Both the position numbers and the translations under genes were made by a program. From assembly GCA_004124405.1 (NCBI GenBank), contig SCKP01000008.1:1-49048 (forward strand): 49,048 nucleotides of DNA, in the 5' to 3' direction. Below, piece by piece: positions 24,996 through 34,651 of the stretch (within the stretch, counting starts at the first letter, position 1; the number at the start of each line of letters is the position of its first letter). The notes below the pieces were generated by a model. The model had not been told where the DNA came from. It ran no database searches and saw nothing but the letters and a program-made list of their open reading frames with translations. This DNA comes from Fidelibacterota bacterium (GTDB lineage: Bacteria; Fidelibacterota; Marinisomatia; SCGC-AAA003-L08; D37C17).

Positions 24996-27570
24996 GTTTC
25001 TTTTTCAGCTCATCCAATTTGGATAATGCATCTAAGGGTGTCATCTCATTTACATTCAATTCACCCAGTTCTTTCTTCAATGCCTGTTCTTTTTCTGAAA
25101 ACAAATCCATCTGAGTCCTTAATTCTAAATTCACTTCCGGAGTATAGCCATTATCAGCATTGCTATGTTTTTGGAGCAATTCCTTTGCTCGCTGAATCAC
25201 AACTGGAGGAAGTCCAGCCATTTCAGCAACATGAACTCCATAGCTTTTATCCGCACCACCGGGAATAATTTTCTTTAAAAATATAATTTTGTTCCCAAAC
25301 TCTTTTACAGCAACATTCAAATTTATCGCTCTTGGCAACTGGTCTGCCAAAGATACCAATTCATGATAATGAGTGGCGAACAGGGTTTTGGCCTGCACCT
25401 CTTTATGGCTGTGTAAATATTCAGTTACTGCCCATGCCAGTGAAAGCCCATCATAGGTAGATGTTCCCCGACCGATTTCATCTAATAAAATCAAACTTTT
25501 TTCTGTGGCATTATTCAATATATTAGCCGTCTCATTCATTTCAACCAGGAAGGTTGACTCTCCCCCAGCCAGATTATCACTTGCCCCTACCCGGGTGAAA
25601 AGTTTATCAATGACACCAATTCGAGCGGAATCAGCCGGGATATAACTTCCCAATTGAGCCAAAATCGTAATCAGCCCAACCTGCCTGAGATAGGTACTTT
25701 TTCCAGCCATATTAGGACCTGTAATAATGGCTATTTGAGTTTTATTATTATCAAGGTCTAGATCATTGGGAATAAAATCTTCACCCATGGGCAGTAAATC
25801 TTCAACCACCGGATGTCTACCATTATGAATAGTGAGGAAAGATGATTCATCTATTTGTGGTCGGCAATATTTTCTGCTAATTGCTAATTGGCTTAATCCT
25901 GCAGCCACATCTAATCGGGCTAACACTTTGGCATTTTTCTGAATGGATTTTACACAATCCAGAATCTGCTGCTGCAGCAATTCAAAAATACCTAATTCTA
26001 AGGAAACAATTTTCTCCTCAGCGGAAAGAATCTTCACTTCATATTCTTTCAACTCTTCTGTGAAATAGCGCTCTGAATTGGTAAGGGTCTGTTTGCGGAT
26101 GTAATGTTCAGGTACTTTATCCGCGTGAGTTTTGGTAACTTCAATATAATAACCAAACACCCGATTATAGCTTACTTTCAAACTGGGAATATTATTTTTT
26201 TTCTGTTCCTCTTTTTGCATATCCGCCATCCATTGGCTCGCATTTGCTGATAGATGCCGCAGTTCATCAAGATCAGGAGATATTCCTGCTTGTATATATC
26301 CACCCTTCTTTGTAGTGACAGGAGGATCTGCTTTTATTTGAGTTAATATTTTTTCTGTAATAGTATCAGAATTTTCGAATCGCTTCACCAGTTTCTTCAA
26401 AACCGGATTGCCCTTATTCACCAGTTTTGTAATGGTTGGAATTTTAGCCAGCGTATTTCCGGCGTTTATTATATCTCTGGGGTTTGCTTTACCACTGGCC
26501 ACTTTAGCAAGGATGCGTTCTAAATCAGATGTTTCTCTTAAAATATTCTGCATGGACTCATTCAATTCCGGATGATTGATAAACTCACCTATTCTATCTA
26601 AGCGTTCATTAATTTTAATTGGATCGGTGAGCGGTTGCCGCAGCCAGTTTTTTAAAAGCCTGCTCCCCGGTCCAGTAATGGTTTGATCTATGGTGTCAAT
26701 TAAAGTCCCATGAATCCCTTGCGTGGATAGAGATTTGAATATCTCAAGATTGCGAATAGTAAATGCATCCAAACTCATTATTCCCGCTTCCTGCAGAACG
26801 GAAAGTGATTGAATATGTTTAATCCTGCCCTGAAAATTTTTGTCCACGTAATATAAAGCACAGCCGGCAGAGATAATGGCAAGAGTGTCATCTTCAATTC
26901 CAAACCCCTTTAAGGAAGATACATTAAAATAATCTGTGAGACTTTCATAAGCAGTGTCAAAGCTAATGCACCAGTCTGGAATTGTGGTAGTGAAAATCTC
27001 TTCTCCTCGTGTTAAAGTACGAAGGTCATCCTCCTGATCCTCTGAAATTATTACTTCAGATACATGAAACTGTTTTAACATAGACCGTAGGTCTTCATGA
27101 CTGCGGCTGCAGGTATAAAATTCACCAGTGGAATGGTCTAAAATAGCAATGCCACATTTTCTTTTCTCAAACACCACCGCACAGAGGTAGTTGTTCTCCT
27201 TCTGATCCAGAAATTTATCAGAGAGTGCTGTGCCGGGTGATAGGACTTCCACCACTTCTCGTTTTACAATTCCCTTGGCCAACTTGGGGTCTTCCACCTG
27301 CTCACATATTGCCACCCGATGTCCCGCTTTCAAAAGTTTATGAAGATGTTGATCAAGGGAATGATACGGAAATCCAGCCAGTGGTACGGTGGAGGCTGCT
27401 CCATTGGCACGTTTTGTGAGAGTTATTCCCAGGATTTCAGATGTCAACACAGCATCCTCATCAAAGGTTTCATAGAAATCTCCCATTCTAAAAAGCATGA
27501 TTGAATCAGGGTGAGCTTTTTTAGCTTCCCAAAATTGCTTCATAACCGGAGTGGTGTTTTGATTTTTCAT
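24985..27570 (-). CDS. mutS: DNA mismatch repair ATPase MutS
   Basis: 861 residues, full length for MutS1. The mismatch-binding domain carries MLFRMGDFYETFDEDAV, the Phe-x-Glu mismatch motif in MGDFYETF. The connector, core and clamp lead to the ABC ATPase: Walker A TGPNMAGKSTYLRQ, SDNLAGGESTFLVEM signature, Walker B LILLDEIGRGTSTYDGLSLA and FATHYHELV. A short C-terminal region follows. It recognises mismatches and recruits MutL. It overlaps selB by four bases (27567-27570), an arrangement that ties repair to the selenocysteine genes transcriptionally. Confidence 0.97.
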   Translation of the reverse strand: MKNQNTTPVMKQFWEAKKAHPDSIMLFRMGDFYETFDEDAVLTSEILGITLTKRANGAASTVPLAGFPYHSLDQHLHKLLKAGHRVAICEQVEDPKLAKGIVKREVVEVLSPGTALSDKFLDQKENNYLCAVVFEKRKCGIAILDHSTGEFYTCSRSHEDLRSMLKQFHVSEVIISEDQEDDLRTLTRGEEIFTTTIPDWCISFDTAYESLTDYFNVSSLKGFGIEDDTLAIISAGCALYYVDKNFQGRIKHIQSLSVLQEAGIMSLDAFTIRNLEIFKSLSTQGIHGTLIDTIDQTITGPGSRLLKNWLRQPLTDPIKINERLDRIGEFINHPELNESMQNILRETSDLERILAKVASGKANPRDIINAGNTLAKIPTITKLVNKGNPVLKKLVKRFENSDTITEKILTQIKADPPVTTKKGGYIQAGISPDLDELRHLSANASQWMADMQKEEQKKNNIPSLKVSYNRVFGYYIEVTKTHADKVPEHYIRKQTLTNSERYFTEELKEYEVKILSAEEKIVSLELGIFELLQQQILDCVKSIQKNAKVLARLDVAAGLSQLAISRKYCRPQIDESSFLTIHNGRHPVVEDLLPMGEDFIPNDLDLDNNKTQIAIITGPNMAGKSTYLRQVGLITILAQLGSYIPADSARIGVIDKLFTRVGASDNLAGGESTFLVEMNETANILNNATEKSLILLDEIGRGTSTYDGLSLAWAVTEYLHSHKEVQAKTLFATHYHELVSLADQLPRAINLNVAVKEFGNKIIFLKKIIPGGADKSYGVHVAEMAGLPPVVIQRAKELLQKHSNADNGYTPEVNLELRTQMDLFSEKEQALKKELGELNVNEMTPLDALSKLDELKKKHGC

Positions 27571-29441
27571 CTCACCAATTTGCGGGAATTTCCTTCCCGA
27601 TACGTAATTTTCTTTTTATCAAAATATTCCAACAGCGGTACCGCATATTTTCTAGAAGTATGGGCAAGTTCCTTAAATTCTGATACCGACATTTCAGGAT
27701 GATTTGAAAAAAATTGCTTAACTTTTTCACGCAGTATAATAAAATTTTTCTGGGTAAACATGAGCTTCCCATCAATCCGTAATAATTTTCCCTGCTGTTC
27801 AGCCACATTCAGTACCTGCATGAGTTTTTCTTTGGAATTTCCTGTTTTCAACGATAATTGCGCAAGTGTAGATGAGGTGAATCCCTCCTGATCCAATTGA
27901 TTTAAAATACTATTTTGCAGGGAGTCATCCTCGCTATTTAAAGTGATGGAAAAATTCGGATTTAAAAATAATTCTCCCTTTTGAGAAATAGACTTATCAT
28001 CCGACATTGATTGCAGCAGCGCTTCTAAAATTGAATTCTCACAGCTGAGATGTTGGCGGATTTCCTCCTTTTGAGCCCCTGCATTCAGTGGATTTTTTAC
28101 ATGGTACTTTTTTAGAAAATTATGAATACTATTTTTTAACTCATTCCATTGATTCTGTGTGAGCAGCCATTTCCCCTGTTTATGGGTAAGCCAGAATAAT
28201 TCCTCCTTCTCTTCAACTATTGCATTGATTTGCTCTTTGGAAATCCCTATGCGATATTGGAGCTTCTCTGGTGTAATGGGCCTTGCGCCTTCCTCTTGTA
28301 CAAGGTGAATTAATTGATCCGATTTTGGACTGTCATATAAATTCTGCAGTTTTTCCTTAACGATTTTCCATTTTTCTTCAATTAAAACTTCCATTACTTC
28401 CCCGCCCCCGATAGTGATAACGGGAGAGAAACTTCTAATAATAAATTTATCACCCCTTGCAGCAACCATGGGCTGTTCAAGGCGCAGCAGTGCTGGACAT
28501 TCATTCCCCGGCTGGAGGGTTTTCCCATCGGTTAGCGCTACTCGTGCCATAACTTCCTGTGTTCCTAAATGAATGCGGATTCTCTGGTTTTGGGTAATTG
28601 GTTTTTGTGCCGAACCTAAAAGCTGCAAAGTCACACCCATCTGGTTTAGGGATTGGAGATAACCAATTTCAGCAATTTGACTGCCTCTTTCAATCTGTTT
28701 TATTTCCACTCCCTGAAGATTTATTGCTGCCCGGTCACCGGTTTCTACTTGCTGAACCTCCTCTCCATGAGATTGTAATCCTCTCACTCTGGACTTTACC
28801 GATCCCGGTAGTAATTCTACCATATCTCTTATTTTCAAGCTTCCAGAATTTACGGTTCCAGTTACTACGGTACCATATCCTTTCATACTGAAAACTCGAT
28901 CTACATGGAGCCTGAATATTCCCCGATCTTGTTTATCGGGAACTTTTTTACATATATCCAGCAAAGTGGATTTTAATTGGTCAACCCCATCACCAGTTTC
29001 TGCTGATACTTTTAAAATAGGAGCATCTTCCATAAATGATCCTTGGAGAAGTTCACCGATATCAAGTTCAACCAATTCCAACCAGTCTTTATCAGCCAGA
29101 TCAATTTTGTTAATGGCAACAATTCCTAAAGGAATATCCAGCAAATTAAGAATTTCAAAATGCTCTCGTGTTTGGGGCATTACGCCATCATCAGCGGCAA
29201 CTACCAGAAGAGCTATATCCACTGCCGAAACCCCTGCCATCATATTTTTTACAAATTTCTCATGGCCAGGAACATCAATAAGAGTAATATTTTCATCCAG
29301 GAACGCAAAACCAATATCAATGGTCATTCCCCGTTTCTGTTCTTCTTTGAGGCTATCGGTATTCACACCAGTAAGCGCCTTAACCAGCGCCGTTTTTCCA
29401 TGGTCAATATGACCGGAAAGTCCGATGACAGTTTGTTTCAT
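27567..29441 (-). CDS. selB: Selenocysteine-specific translation elongation factor SelB
   Basis: 624 residues. The EF-Tu-like GTPase domain has G1 GHIDHGKTALVKAL, switch region KRGMTIDIGFAFL, G3 DVPGHEKFVKNM and G4 NKID. Two beta-barrel domains follow (FRLHVDRVFSMKGYGTVVTG), then the SelB-specific C-terminal winged-helix repeats (about 375-624) that bind the SECIS hairpin. It delivers Sec-tRNA to in-frame UGA codons. It overlaps selA by four bases and mutS by four. No selenoprotein was recognised in the window. Confidence 0.96.
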   Translation of the reverse strand: MKQTVIGLSGHIDHGKTALVKALTGVNTDSLKEEQKRGMTIDIGFAFLDENITLIDVPGHEKFVKNMMAGVSAVDIALLVVAADDGVMPQTREHFEILNLLDIPLGIVAINKIDLADKDWLELVELDIGELLQGSFMEDAPILKVSAETGDGVDQLKSTLLDICKKVPDKQDRGIFRLHVDRVFSMKGYGTVVTGTVNSGSLKIRDMVELLPGSVKSRVRGLQSHGEEVQQVETGDRAAINLQGVEIKQIERGSQIAEIGYLQSLNQMGVTLQLLGSAQKPITQNQRIRIHLGTQEVMARVALTDGKTLQPGNECPALLRLEQPMVAARGDKFIIRSFSPVITIGGGEVMEVLIEEKWKIVKEKLQNLYDSPKSDQLIHLVQEEGARPITPEKLQYRIGISKEQINAIVEEKEELFWLTHKQGKWLLTQNQWNELKNSIHNFLKKYHVKNPLNAGAQKEEIRQHLSCENSILEALLQSMSDDKSISQKGELFLNPNFSITLNSEDDSLQNSILNQLDQEGFTSSTLAQLSLKTGNSKEKLMQVLNVAEQQGKLLRIDGKLMFTQKNFIILREKVKQFFSNHPEMSVSEFKELAHTSRKYAVPLLEYFDKKKITYREGNSRKLVR

Positions 29442-30832
29442 TGGAGGGCGCTGATAAGGGAAGATAGAAGCTGTTTTTCCTGAGTGGAAGGAATGGCTTT
29501 CAGATCAATATGAAAGCGGTTGCCAGAAATATATCCCAAAACGGGATTGGGGGCAGATCGAAATTTTCGACTGAGTTCTGAGGCTTTCATTTCTCCATTG
29601 AACACAAGCGCAGCGCTGGGAAATTTTTCAAGAGGCAGGGAACCACTGCCCGCTTCCACTTCAGTTTGTTTTACTTCAATCCCGAATTTATCCACTATCT
29701 TCATTGGCATCTTTTTCACTATCTTTTTGCCAATTTTTAAAAGTTCAGGCTGGCTGCGATTGAACAATGTTATTGATAAATTCTCTTTTTTTACCTCCCT
29801 TGGAGTTAGGTAAGTTCGCAGGGTTGCTTCCAAAATAGCATAGGTAAACTTGTCACAACGCAAAGCCCGGTATAAGGGATTTTTATGAATTTTTCGAATG
29901 AGAGTTTTCTTTCCGCAGATGATACCAGCCTGAGGTCCACCTAATAATTTATCCCCGCTGAACGATACCACATTTGCACCAGATTTTAAATAGCTTTGAA
30001 CCGGTGGTTCATGAGGTAATCCTAATTTTTGAAAATCTGCAATAGCTCCACTGCCTAAATCTAAAATGAGTGGGATTTTCTTCTTTTTTGCTAAAGCGCT
30101 GAGCTCCGATAATTTCACTGACTCGGTAAATCCCATAACTTTATAATTGCTGGTATGAGCCACTAAAATTGCACCCGTAATGGGAGTGATTTCATTTTCA
30201 TAATCCTGCAAATGGGTTTTATTGGTGGTTCCCACCTCTATCATTTTGCATCCAGATTTTTTGATCACTTCAGGTATGCGGAATGAGCCCCCAATTTCCA
30301 CCTGTTCACCCCGGCTGATGATCACTTCCTTACCCTCTGCCAAAGCATTCAGCATAAGCAGGACTGCCGCCGCATTGTTATTCACCACCAGGGCTGCTTC
30401 TGAGCCACAGAGAGCATTGATTAGAGATTCCACATGCCCCATCCGTTCACCCCGTTTCCCTGAAGGTAAATCCAGTTCTAAATTGGAATAAGGTACCACA
30501 TTTTTCAGGGCATCCTGCACCAGTTCTATAGAAAGTGGTGATCGTCCTAAGCCGGTGTGGAGAATAATCCCCGTGCCATTGATGACCTGCTCTAAACTTT
30601 GAGAAGAGACATTTCCCAAGGCCCTTTCCACCTTTCTAATGGTGTAATCTGAAATATCTTTCATGGGGTGGGAATTTTGAATCTCCCGACGGACATCATC
30701 CAAGACAAATCGAATTGTTTTGAGATAGAGAGAATATGGGGCTGAAGTTATTTCATTTTGAAAATGAGTGAGAATATCATCAACAGAAGGAATTTCCCGC
30801 AGAGCCGCCCGGACCTGATCTGAATTACTCAA
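29438..30832 (-). CDS. selA: L-seryl-tRNA(Sec) selenium transferase
   Basis: 464 residues. The fold-type I PLP enzyme signature is clear: NGTGIILHTGLGRSPLS, VVNNNAAAVLLMLNALA, GEQVEIGGSFRIPEV and the PLP lysine Lys295 in SFSGDKLLGGPQAGII. It converts Ser-tRNA(Sec) to Sec-tRNA(Sec) using selenophosphate. selA-selB adjacency with a four-base overlap is the classical arrangement. selD and selC (tRNA-Sec) must lie elsewhere; the tRNA-Ser fragment at 14.7 kb is not selC because it has no UCA anticodon. Confidence 0.96.
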   Translation of the reverse strand: MSNSDQVRAALREIPSVDDILTHFQNEITSAPYSLYLKTIRFVLDDVRREIQNSHPMKDISDYTIRKVERALGNVSSQSLEQVINGTGIILHTGLGRSPLSIELVQDALKNVVPYSNLELDLPSGKRGERMGHVESLINALCGSEAALVVNNNAAAVLLMLNALAEGKEVIISRGEQVEIGGSFRIPEVIKKSGCKMIEVGTTNKTHLQDYENEITPITGAILVAHTSNYKVMGFTESVKLSELSALAKKKKIPLILDLGSGAIADFQKLGLPHEPPVQSYLKSGANVVSFSGDKLLGGPQAGIICGKKTLIRKIHKNPLYRALRCDKFTYAILEATLRTYLTPREVKKENLSITLFNRSQPELLKIGKKIVKKMPMKIVDKFGIEVKQTEVEAGSGSLPLEKFPSAALVFNGEMKASELSRKFRSAPNPVLGYISGNRFHIDLKAIPSTQEKQLLSSLISALQ

Positions 30833-30862
30833 CCATTTACCCCTTTCCTAATATATAATGGA

Positions 30863-31129
30863 TTACTTTCCATTTTTACATTCATCAATGACATCCAGTA
30901 ATTTATTAACAAGAACATCTGATTGGAATCCATTAAGGATTGTGATAACAAATATAGGAAATTCATCATCAGGAAGTACATCTTCGAACTCATCAAATAT
31001 ATCAGTTTCATCCAAGATGGTATCCACGTCCTTCCCGGCTTTCTGCTCATTTTCAATGAACTCCTGAAGCCGGAAGATATGCTCTTTCAATTCCTCCCGA
31101 CTCATGGCTAGAAGAGGTTTATTCTTCAT
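30863..31129 (-). CDS. Small acidic hypothetical protein coupled to the HD-GYP gene
   Basis: 88 residues, strongly acidic and helical (MSREELKEHIFRLQEFIENE; ETDIFDEFEDVLPDDEFPIF), with no signal peptide or known domain. Its ATG overlaps the HD-GYP stop by four bases (31126-31129), and selA starts 30 bp after its stop. Translational coupling to a signalling phosphodiesterase hints at a partner or adaptor role, which is inference only. Confidence 0.6.
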   Translation of the reverse strand: MKNKPLLAMSREELKEHIFRLQEFIENEQKAGKDVDTILDETDIFDEFEDVLPDDEFPIFVITILNGFQSDVLVNKLLDVIDECKNGK

Positions 31130-32754
31130 GCAAGCACAGCAGCTTCATCTACTTTGTCTAACTGGTCATCCCCCAGATATTTTTTAGCATATTTTTTGTA
31201 GACACCTTCTTTCACAAATATCTCAAAAAGATCCTGATCTATCTCATAATCATTTTTCATAAAACCCATTATCCGCATAGCCTGGGATAGTTTTTTACCA
31301 TCCTTGTAGGGGCGGTCTGCTGCAGTGAGGGCTTCATAAATATCAGCAATAGCCATCATTTTTGCCTGAACACTCATTTCCTCATCCTTCAATCCCTTCG
31401 GATACCCCGTACCATCCAGCTTTTCATGATGACCTCCGGCAAATTCTGGTACATTGCGCAGTTTTTTTGGATAGGGGAGTTTTTCCAGCATATCAATGGT
31501 GATGACAATATGGTCATTGATAATTTCCCTCTCTTCCGGCAACAAAGTTCCTTTAGGAATTTGCAAATTACGCACATCTTTTTCATCAAATAAATTTATT
31601 TCTTCACCTTCTAATTTCCATTTATAATTACCTATATTTGAAACTCTCTGCTGATCTTCTTCTTCCATAAATTCACCACCCCGATTGGTTTTTTGGATGA
31701 ATGTTTGATCTGAATTAAATTGGGTAATTTTATCATCAAATTCTGATACTAAACTCTTAATCTTTCCATTAGCCATACCTTTACCCATAAGTTCAATTTG
31801 CTTTTTCAGCATTGAAATTTCGGCATCACGCTTTAAGACTTCAAAGCGTGTATCCATTACCTCAATCCGATCGGTAATGGTTTCCAATTTCATACCCTTG
31901 TCTACAATATGGGGAGGCGTAGCTACTTTCCCGCAATCATGCAGCCATCCAGCAATATAAAGTTCATAACGTTCATCTTCATTCATTGAGAAATCTTTGT
32001 ATTTACCTGTTTTAGTCTTTTCGACTGCATCTGCCAACAGCATTGTAATTTCAGGTACTCTTTCGCAATGCCCACCTGTATAAGGAGATTTTTTATCAAT
32101 TGCAGTTGCAATAAGTTGAATAAATGACTCAAAAAGATTCTTCAGTTCAGCTACTAATCTTTTATTCGTGAGAGCCACGGCACCCTGTGATGCAAGAGAC
32201 TCAACCTGATTCTGCATATGATCTGAAAAAGAAATAATCTCACCACTTTTGGGATCTTTTGCATTAATAAGCTGCATTACACCTACAATATCATTTTCAT
32301 GGTTTTTCAAGGGAACTGAAAGCACTGATGTAGTTCGATAACCAGTATCCTTATCAAAATTCTTTGCGCCAGTAAAATCAAAACCCTTTTCCTTATAGGC
32401 ATCTTTAATATTGACTATTTTACCCGTATTTGCAGAATATGTCACAATACTTGAATGATTTGGAGTTCCATCCTCATTAAAAAGCTGCATAGGAGGAATG
32501 GTAATTTCAACACCAGTGGTACCACCCTGGGAAGAATTCATGGAATCTGTAGCCATGATCTCAAATTTCATGGTTTTACTATCATCACTGATCATATATA
32601 AAGTTCGACCATCAGCATTGGTTATATTTTTTGCCTCATCCATGATGAGTTCAAAAATTACATTAATATCATCTTCAGTGGATAAAGCAAGACCTATCTC
32701 TTGCAGGCGTTTAACTCTATCTTCTAAAACAGCACATTTTTCTTTCAGGGTCAT
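31126..32754 (-). CDS. GAF and HD-GYP domain cyclic-dinucleotide phosphodiesterase-like protein
   Basis: 542 residues. An N-terminal coiled start leads to a GAF sensor domain (~15-195; TSVLSVPLKNHENDIVGVMQ), then an HD-GYP domain: GGHCERVPEITMLLADAVE, LHDCGKVATPPHIVDKG (His272-Asp273), and GGHHEKLDGTGYPKGL (His442, GYP 450-452). About 170 residues separate HD and HHE, roughly 100 more than usual; the insert (~290-400) is charged and partly helical. HD-GYP enzymes degrade c-di-GMP or related dinucleotides. All core motifs are present, so activity is plausible. Upstream is an MFS gene, with a 68-bp gap. Confidence 0.88.
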   Translation of the reverse strand: MTLKEKCAVLEDRVKRLQEIGLALSTEDDINVIFELIMDEAKNITNADGRTLYMISDDSKTMKFEIMATDSMNSSQGGTTGVEITIPPMQLFNEDGTPNHSSIVTYSANTGKIVNIKDAYKEKGFDFTGAKNFDKDTGYRTTSVLSVPLKNHENDIVGVMQLINAKDPKSGEIISFSDHMQNQVESLASQGAVALTNKRLVAELKNLFESFIQLIATAIDKKSPYTGGHCERVPEITMLLADAVEKTKTGKYKDFSMNEDERYELYIAGWLHDCGKVATPPHIVDKGMKLETITDRIEVMDTRFEVLKRDAEISMLKKQIELMGKGMANGKIKSLVSEFDDKITQFNSDQTFIQKTNRGGEFMEEEDQQRVSNIGNYKWKLEGEEINLFDEKDVRNLQIPKGTLLPEEREIINDHIVITIDMLEKLPYPKKLRNVPEFAGGHHEKLDGTGYPKGLKDEEMSVQAKMMAIADIYEALTAADRPYKDGKKLSQAMRIMGFMKNDYEIDQDLFEIFVKEGVYKKYAKKYLGDDQLDKVDEAAVLA

Positions 32755-32822
32755 GACACAGCTCCAATTAAGTGTTTATAAAGTATATTTTCGTCGGAAT
32801 AAACCTGTTAAATGTAATGTAA

Positions 32823-33956
32823 TTACATAAGTTTTTTCAATAAAATTGCAAATAAAACTGCGGGAATTAAAAATATTGCCATACTGGGGAAAATATAATT
32901 AATAGATACCATTTCTCCTAAGTAGCCTCCAATGACTCCCGCCAAGGATCCCACTCCAAAACTTATTCCTGCTGAAAATCCATATATAACACCCCTTTGG
33001 TCACTGGGGGTAACATCTGCCAAAAGGCTATTGTTCACCGGTTGAAACATAAAATTTACAGCACCCAAAATTCCTGTGATGCCAACAAGGTACCAGCCCT
33101 GATAAAATGCCATCATAACTAAAAAAGGAATATTAAGCGCTACTACCCAAATGTATAGATTTTTTCGTTGAAAGCGCTCACCAAGGTGCCCACCGAGCAG
33201 TTGACCAAAAACTCCCAATAACAGAACAAATCCAGTTAACAATCCGCTGCCTACCACAGTACCCAGGCCAGTTTGTACGGATTCAGTAAAATAATATGGA
33301 AGAAAATTAAATAAACCATGGTGTGCAAGTCCCCATAAAGACGCCACCGTAAAAATGGTGAGATGAACTTTTGTAACCGTAAAATTAAGTTTGAATTCTT
33401 TTGGTCTGGGTGCTGACTCATGATGATATGCCAAGAGAAAAATTAATCCAAATAATGCTAAACTACCGGGAACGAGATAGGCAGTTCGCCACCCCATCCA
33501 ACTTGCCATCCAGCCACCGTAAATGGGGCCTGCAGCCAAGCCCAAACTTCCAGCCACTCCATGATAGGACATATAACGGGAGACATTTGGTGAATGGCTT
33601 ACCATTTTTAATCCTGCCGGATGATACAGCCCGGTTACCAACCCCAGAAATCCAAATCCAATAGCTGCCATTGTGAAAGTAGTTGAGAAATATAGCCATA
33701 CTGAGGAAATCATCAGCCCAATGAAATAAGTGATGAGCACTGCTCTGGAACCAAATCTATCCGCTAAAATACCAGCAGGGAATCCTCCAAGACCCAGGAA
33801 TAATATTTGAATAGTCATCAGCTTTCCTAAAGAAATGAGTGAAACAGAAAATTCGGTTTCTAATAATACCAAAATAGCTGGAAGGATCATCGTCATGGCA
33901 TGTACCAGAAAATGCCCTATACTGGTAATTATGATATTTTTCTGAAAATTACTCAT
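32823..33956 (-). CDS. MFS transporter, fosmidomycin-resistance (Fsr)-like
   Basis: 377 residues with about twelve membrane helices. The loop 2-3 motif GGFPAGILADRFGSRAVLI is the MFS signature. LGLVTGLYHPAGLKMVSHS and YHGVAGSLGLAAGPIYGGW match Fsr-like exporters of the DHA1 group. It probably exports small molecules; the substrate is unknown. The start is followed upstream by the bidirectional terminator at 34018-34048. That makes this the first gene of the transcript leading into HD-GYP and possibly selAB. Confidence 0.85.
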   Translation of the reverse strand: MSNFQKNIIITSIGHFLVHAMTMILPAILVLLETEFSVSLISLGKLMTIQILFLGLGGFPAGILADRFGSRAVLITYFIGLMISSVWLYFSTTFTMAAIGFGFLGLVTGLYHPAGLKMVSHSPNVSRYMSYHGVAGSLGLAAGPIYGGWMASWMGWRTAYLVPGSLALFGLIFLLAYHHESAPRPKEFKLNFTVTKVHLTIFTVASLWGLAHHGLFNFLPYYFTESVQTGLGTVVGSGLLTGFVLLLGVFGQLLGGHLGERFQRKNLYIWVVALNIPFLVMMAFYQGWYLVGITGILGAVNFMFQPVNNSLLADVTPSDQRGVIYGFSAGISFGVGSLAGVIGGYLGEMVSINYIFPSMAIFLIPAVLFAILLKKLM

Positions 33957-34017
33957 GTGAAAAGGGGACTAATTTAGCTCTTCATATGGTGTTTAATTCA
34001 AAGAATGTGATGATAAT

Positions 34018-34048
34018 AAAAAGGAGTTCAATAATTGAACTCCTTTTT
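34018..34048. terminator. Strong bidirectional terminator
   Basis: AAAAAGGAGTTCAAT / ATTGAACTCCTTTTT is a perfect 15-base inverted repeat around one base. It lies 26 bp after the remnant at 34074 and about 60 bp before the MFS start. It separates the two minus-strand units. Confidence 0.85.
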
Positions 34049-34073
34049 AAGCAATTTACATAATTTATTGGTT

Positions 34074-34254
34074 TTACTGAGGAAGTCCTGCTCCATGTTG
34101 CCCTCGTTGATTAAATAGCTGATCTTTCAATCTCTTTTTGAAGGCATGGTCAAACACCACATATTTTACAGTCTGCCCTGGAGTGAGAATATCCCCTATC
34201 TCGCTATGGTTATTTCGACGCAATTCTAAAATTTCGGACTGAATATCAAAATTG
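34074..34254 (-). pseudogene. 5'-truncated Spy/CpxP-like (LTxxQ) periplasmic sensor remnant
   Basis: The minus-strand frame is open to TAA at 34074-34076 and reads FDIQSEILELRRNNHSEIGD, then ILTPGQTVKYVVFDHAFKKR and LKDQLFNQRGQHGAGLPQ. 'LTP.Q...Y..F...F...L' is the C-terminal pattern of the Spy/CpxP periplasmic heavy-metal sensor/chaperone family. There is no start codon: the frame runs back into the cspA-like terminator and meets an in-frame TAA in its loop. Thus the 5' two-thirds of the gene, including the signal peptide, are gone, replaced by the end of the cold-shock unit. It is most likely a deletion scar. Family identity is moderate. Confidence 0.55.
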
Positions 34255-34277
34255 AATAAAATTAGAATTAGTTGTCT

Positions 34278-34309
34278 AAAAAAACAACCCCCTGTAAACA
34301 GGGGGTTGT
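34278..34309 (-). terminator. Cold-shock gene terminator
   Basis: ACAACCCCCTG-TAAA-CAGGGGGTTGT is a perfect 11-base stem. On the minus strand it is followed by seven Ts. It lies 54 bp after the cold-shock stop. Confidence 0.88.
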
Positions 34310-34362
34310 CATACTACAAAAAAGGGGAATTCAGAACTCCTCTCTTTTATATGTGAGAGGTG

Positions 34363-34575
34363 TTACTGAGGGATTACATTAGTTGCACAGGGTCCTTTTT
34401 CACTTGAACCGGCAGTGTAATCAACAGATTGTCCATCTTTCAGGGTTTTAAAACCATCCATCTGGATCTCACTCATGTGAACAAATAAGTCTTTGCCACC
34501 ATCTGATGGAGTTATAAATCCAAAACCTTTTGAATCATTAAACCACTTAACTGTTCCTTGTTTTACGTCACTCAT
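34363..34575 (-). CDS. Cold-shock protein, CspA family
   Basis: 70 residues, a single cold-shock domain. RNP1 (KGFGFI) and RNP2 (DLFVHMSEI) are intact after GTVKWFNDS. The C-terminus ends in [11 protein letters not shown] as in many CspA-family members. It binds single-stranded RNA/DNA as an RNA chaperone. The gene stands alone, with a purine-rich AAAGGAA site before the ATG, an upstream leader of about 75 bp after another terminator (34652-34680) and its own terminator. It is probably an independently regulated monocistronic mRNA. A cold-related link to the DEAD helicase at 9.1 kb is plausible but distant. Confidence 0.95.
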   Translation of the reverse strand: MSDVKQGTVKWFNDSKGFGFITPSDGGKDLFVHMSEIQMDGFKTLKDGQSVDYTAGSSEKGPCATNVIPQ

Positions 34576-34651
34576 GTTATTTCCTTTACTTGTTATTATT
34601 ACTAATCTCTACACCTTTTGAAGAAATGCCTCTGATCTATCTTAGGGTATA

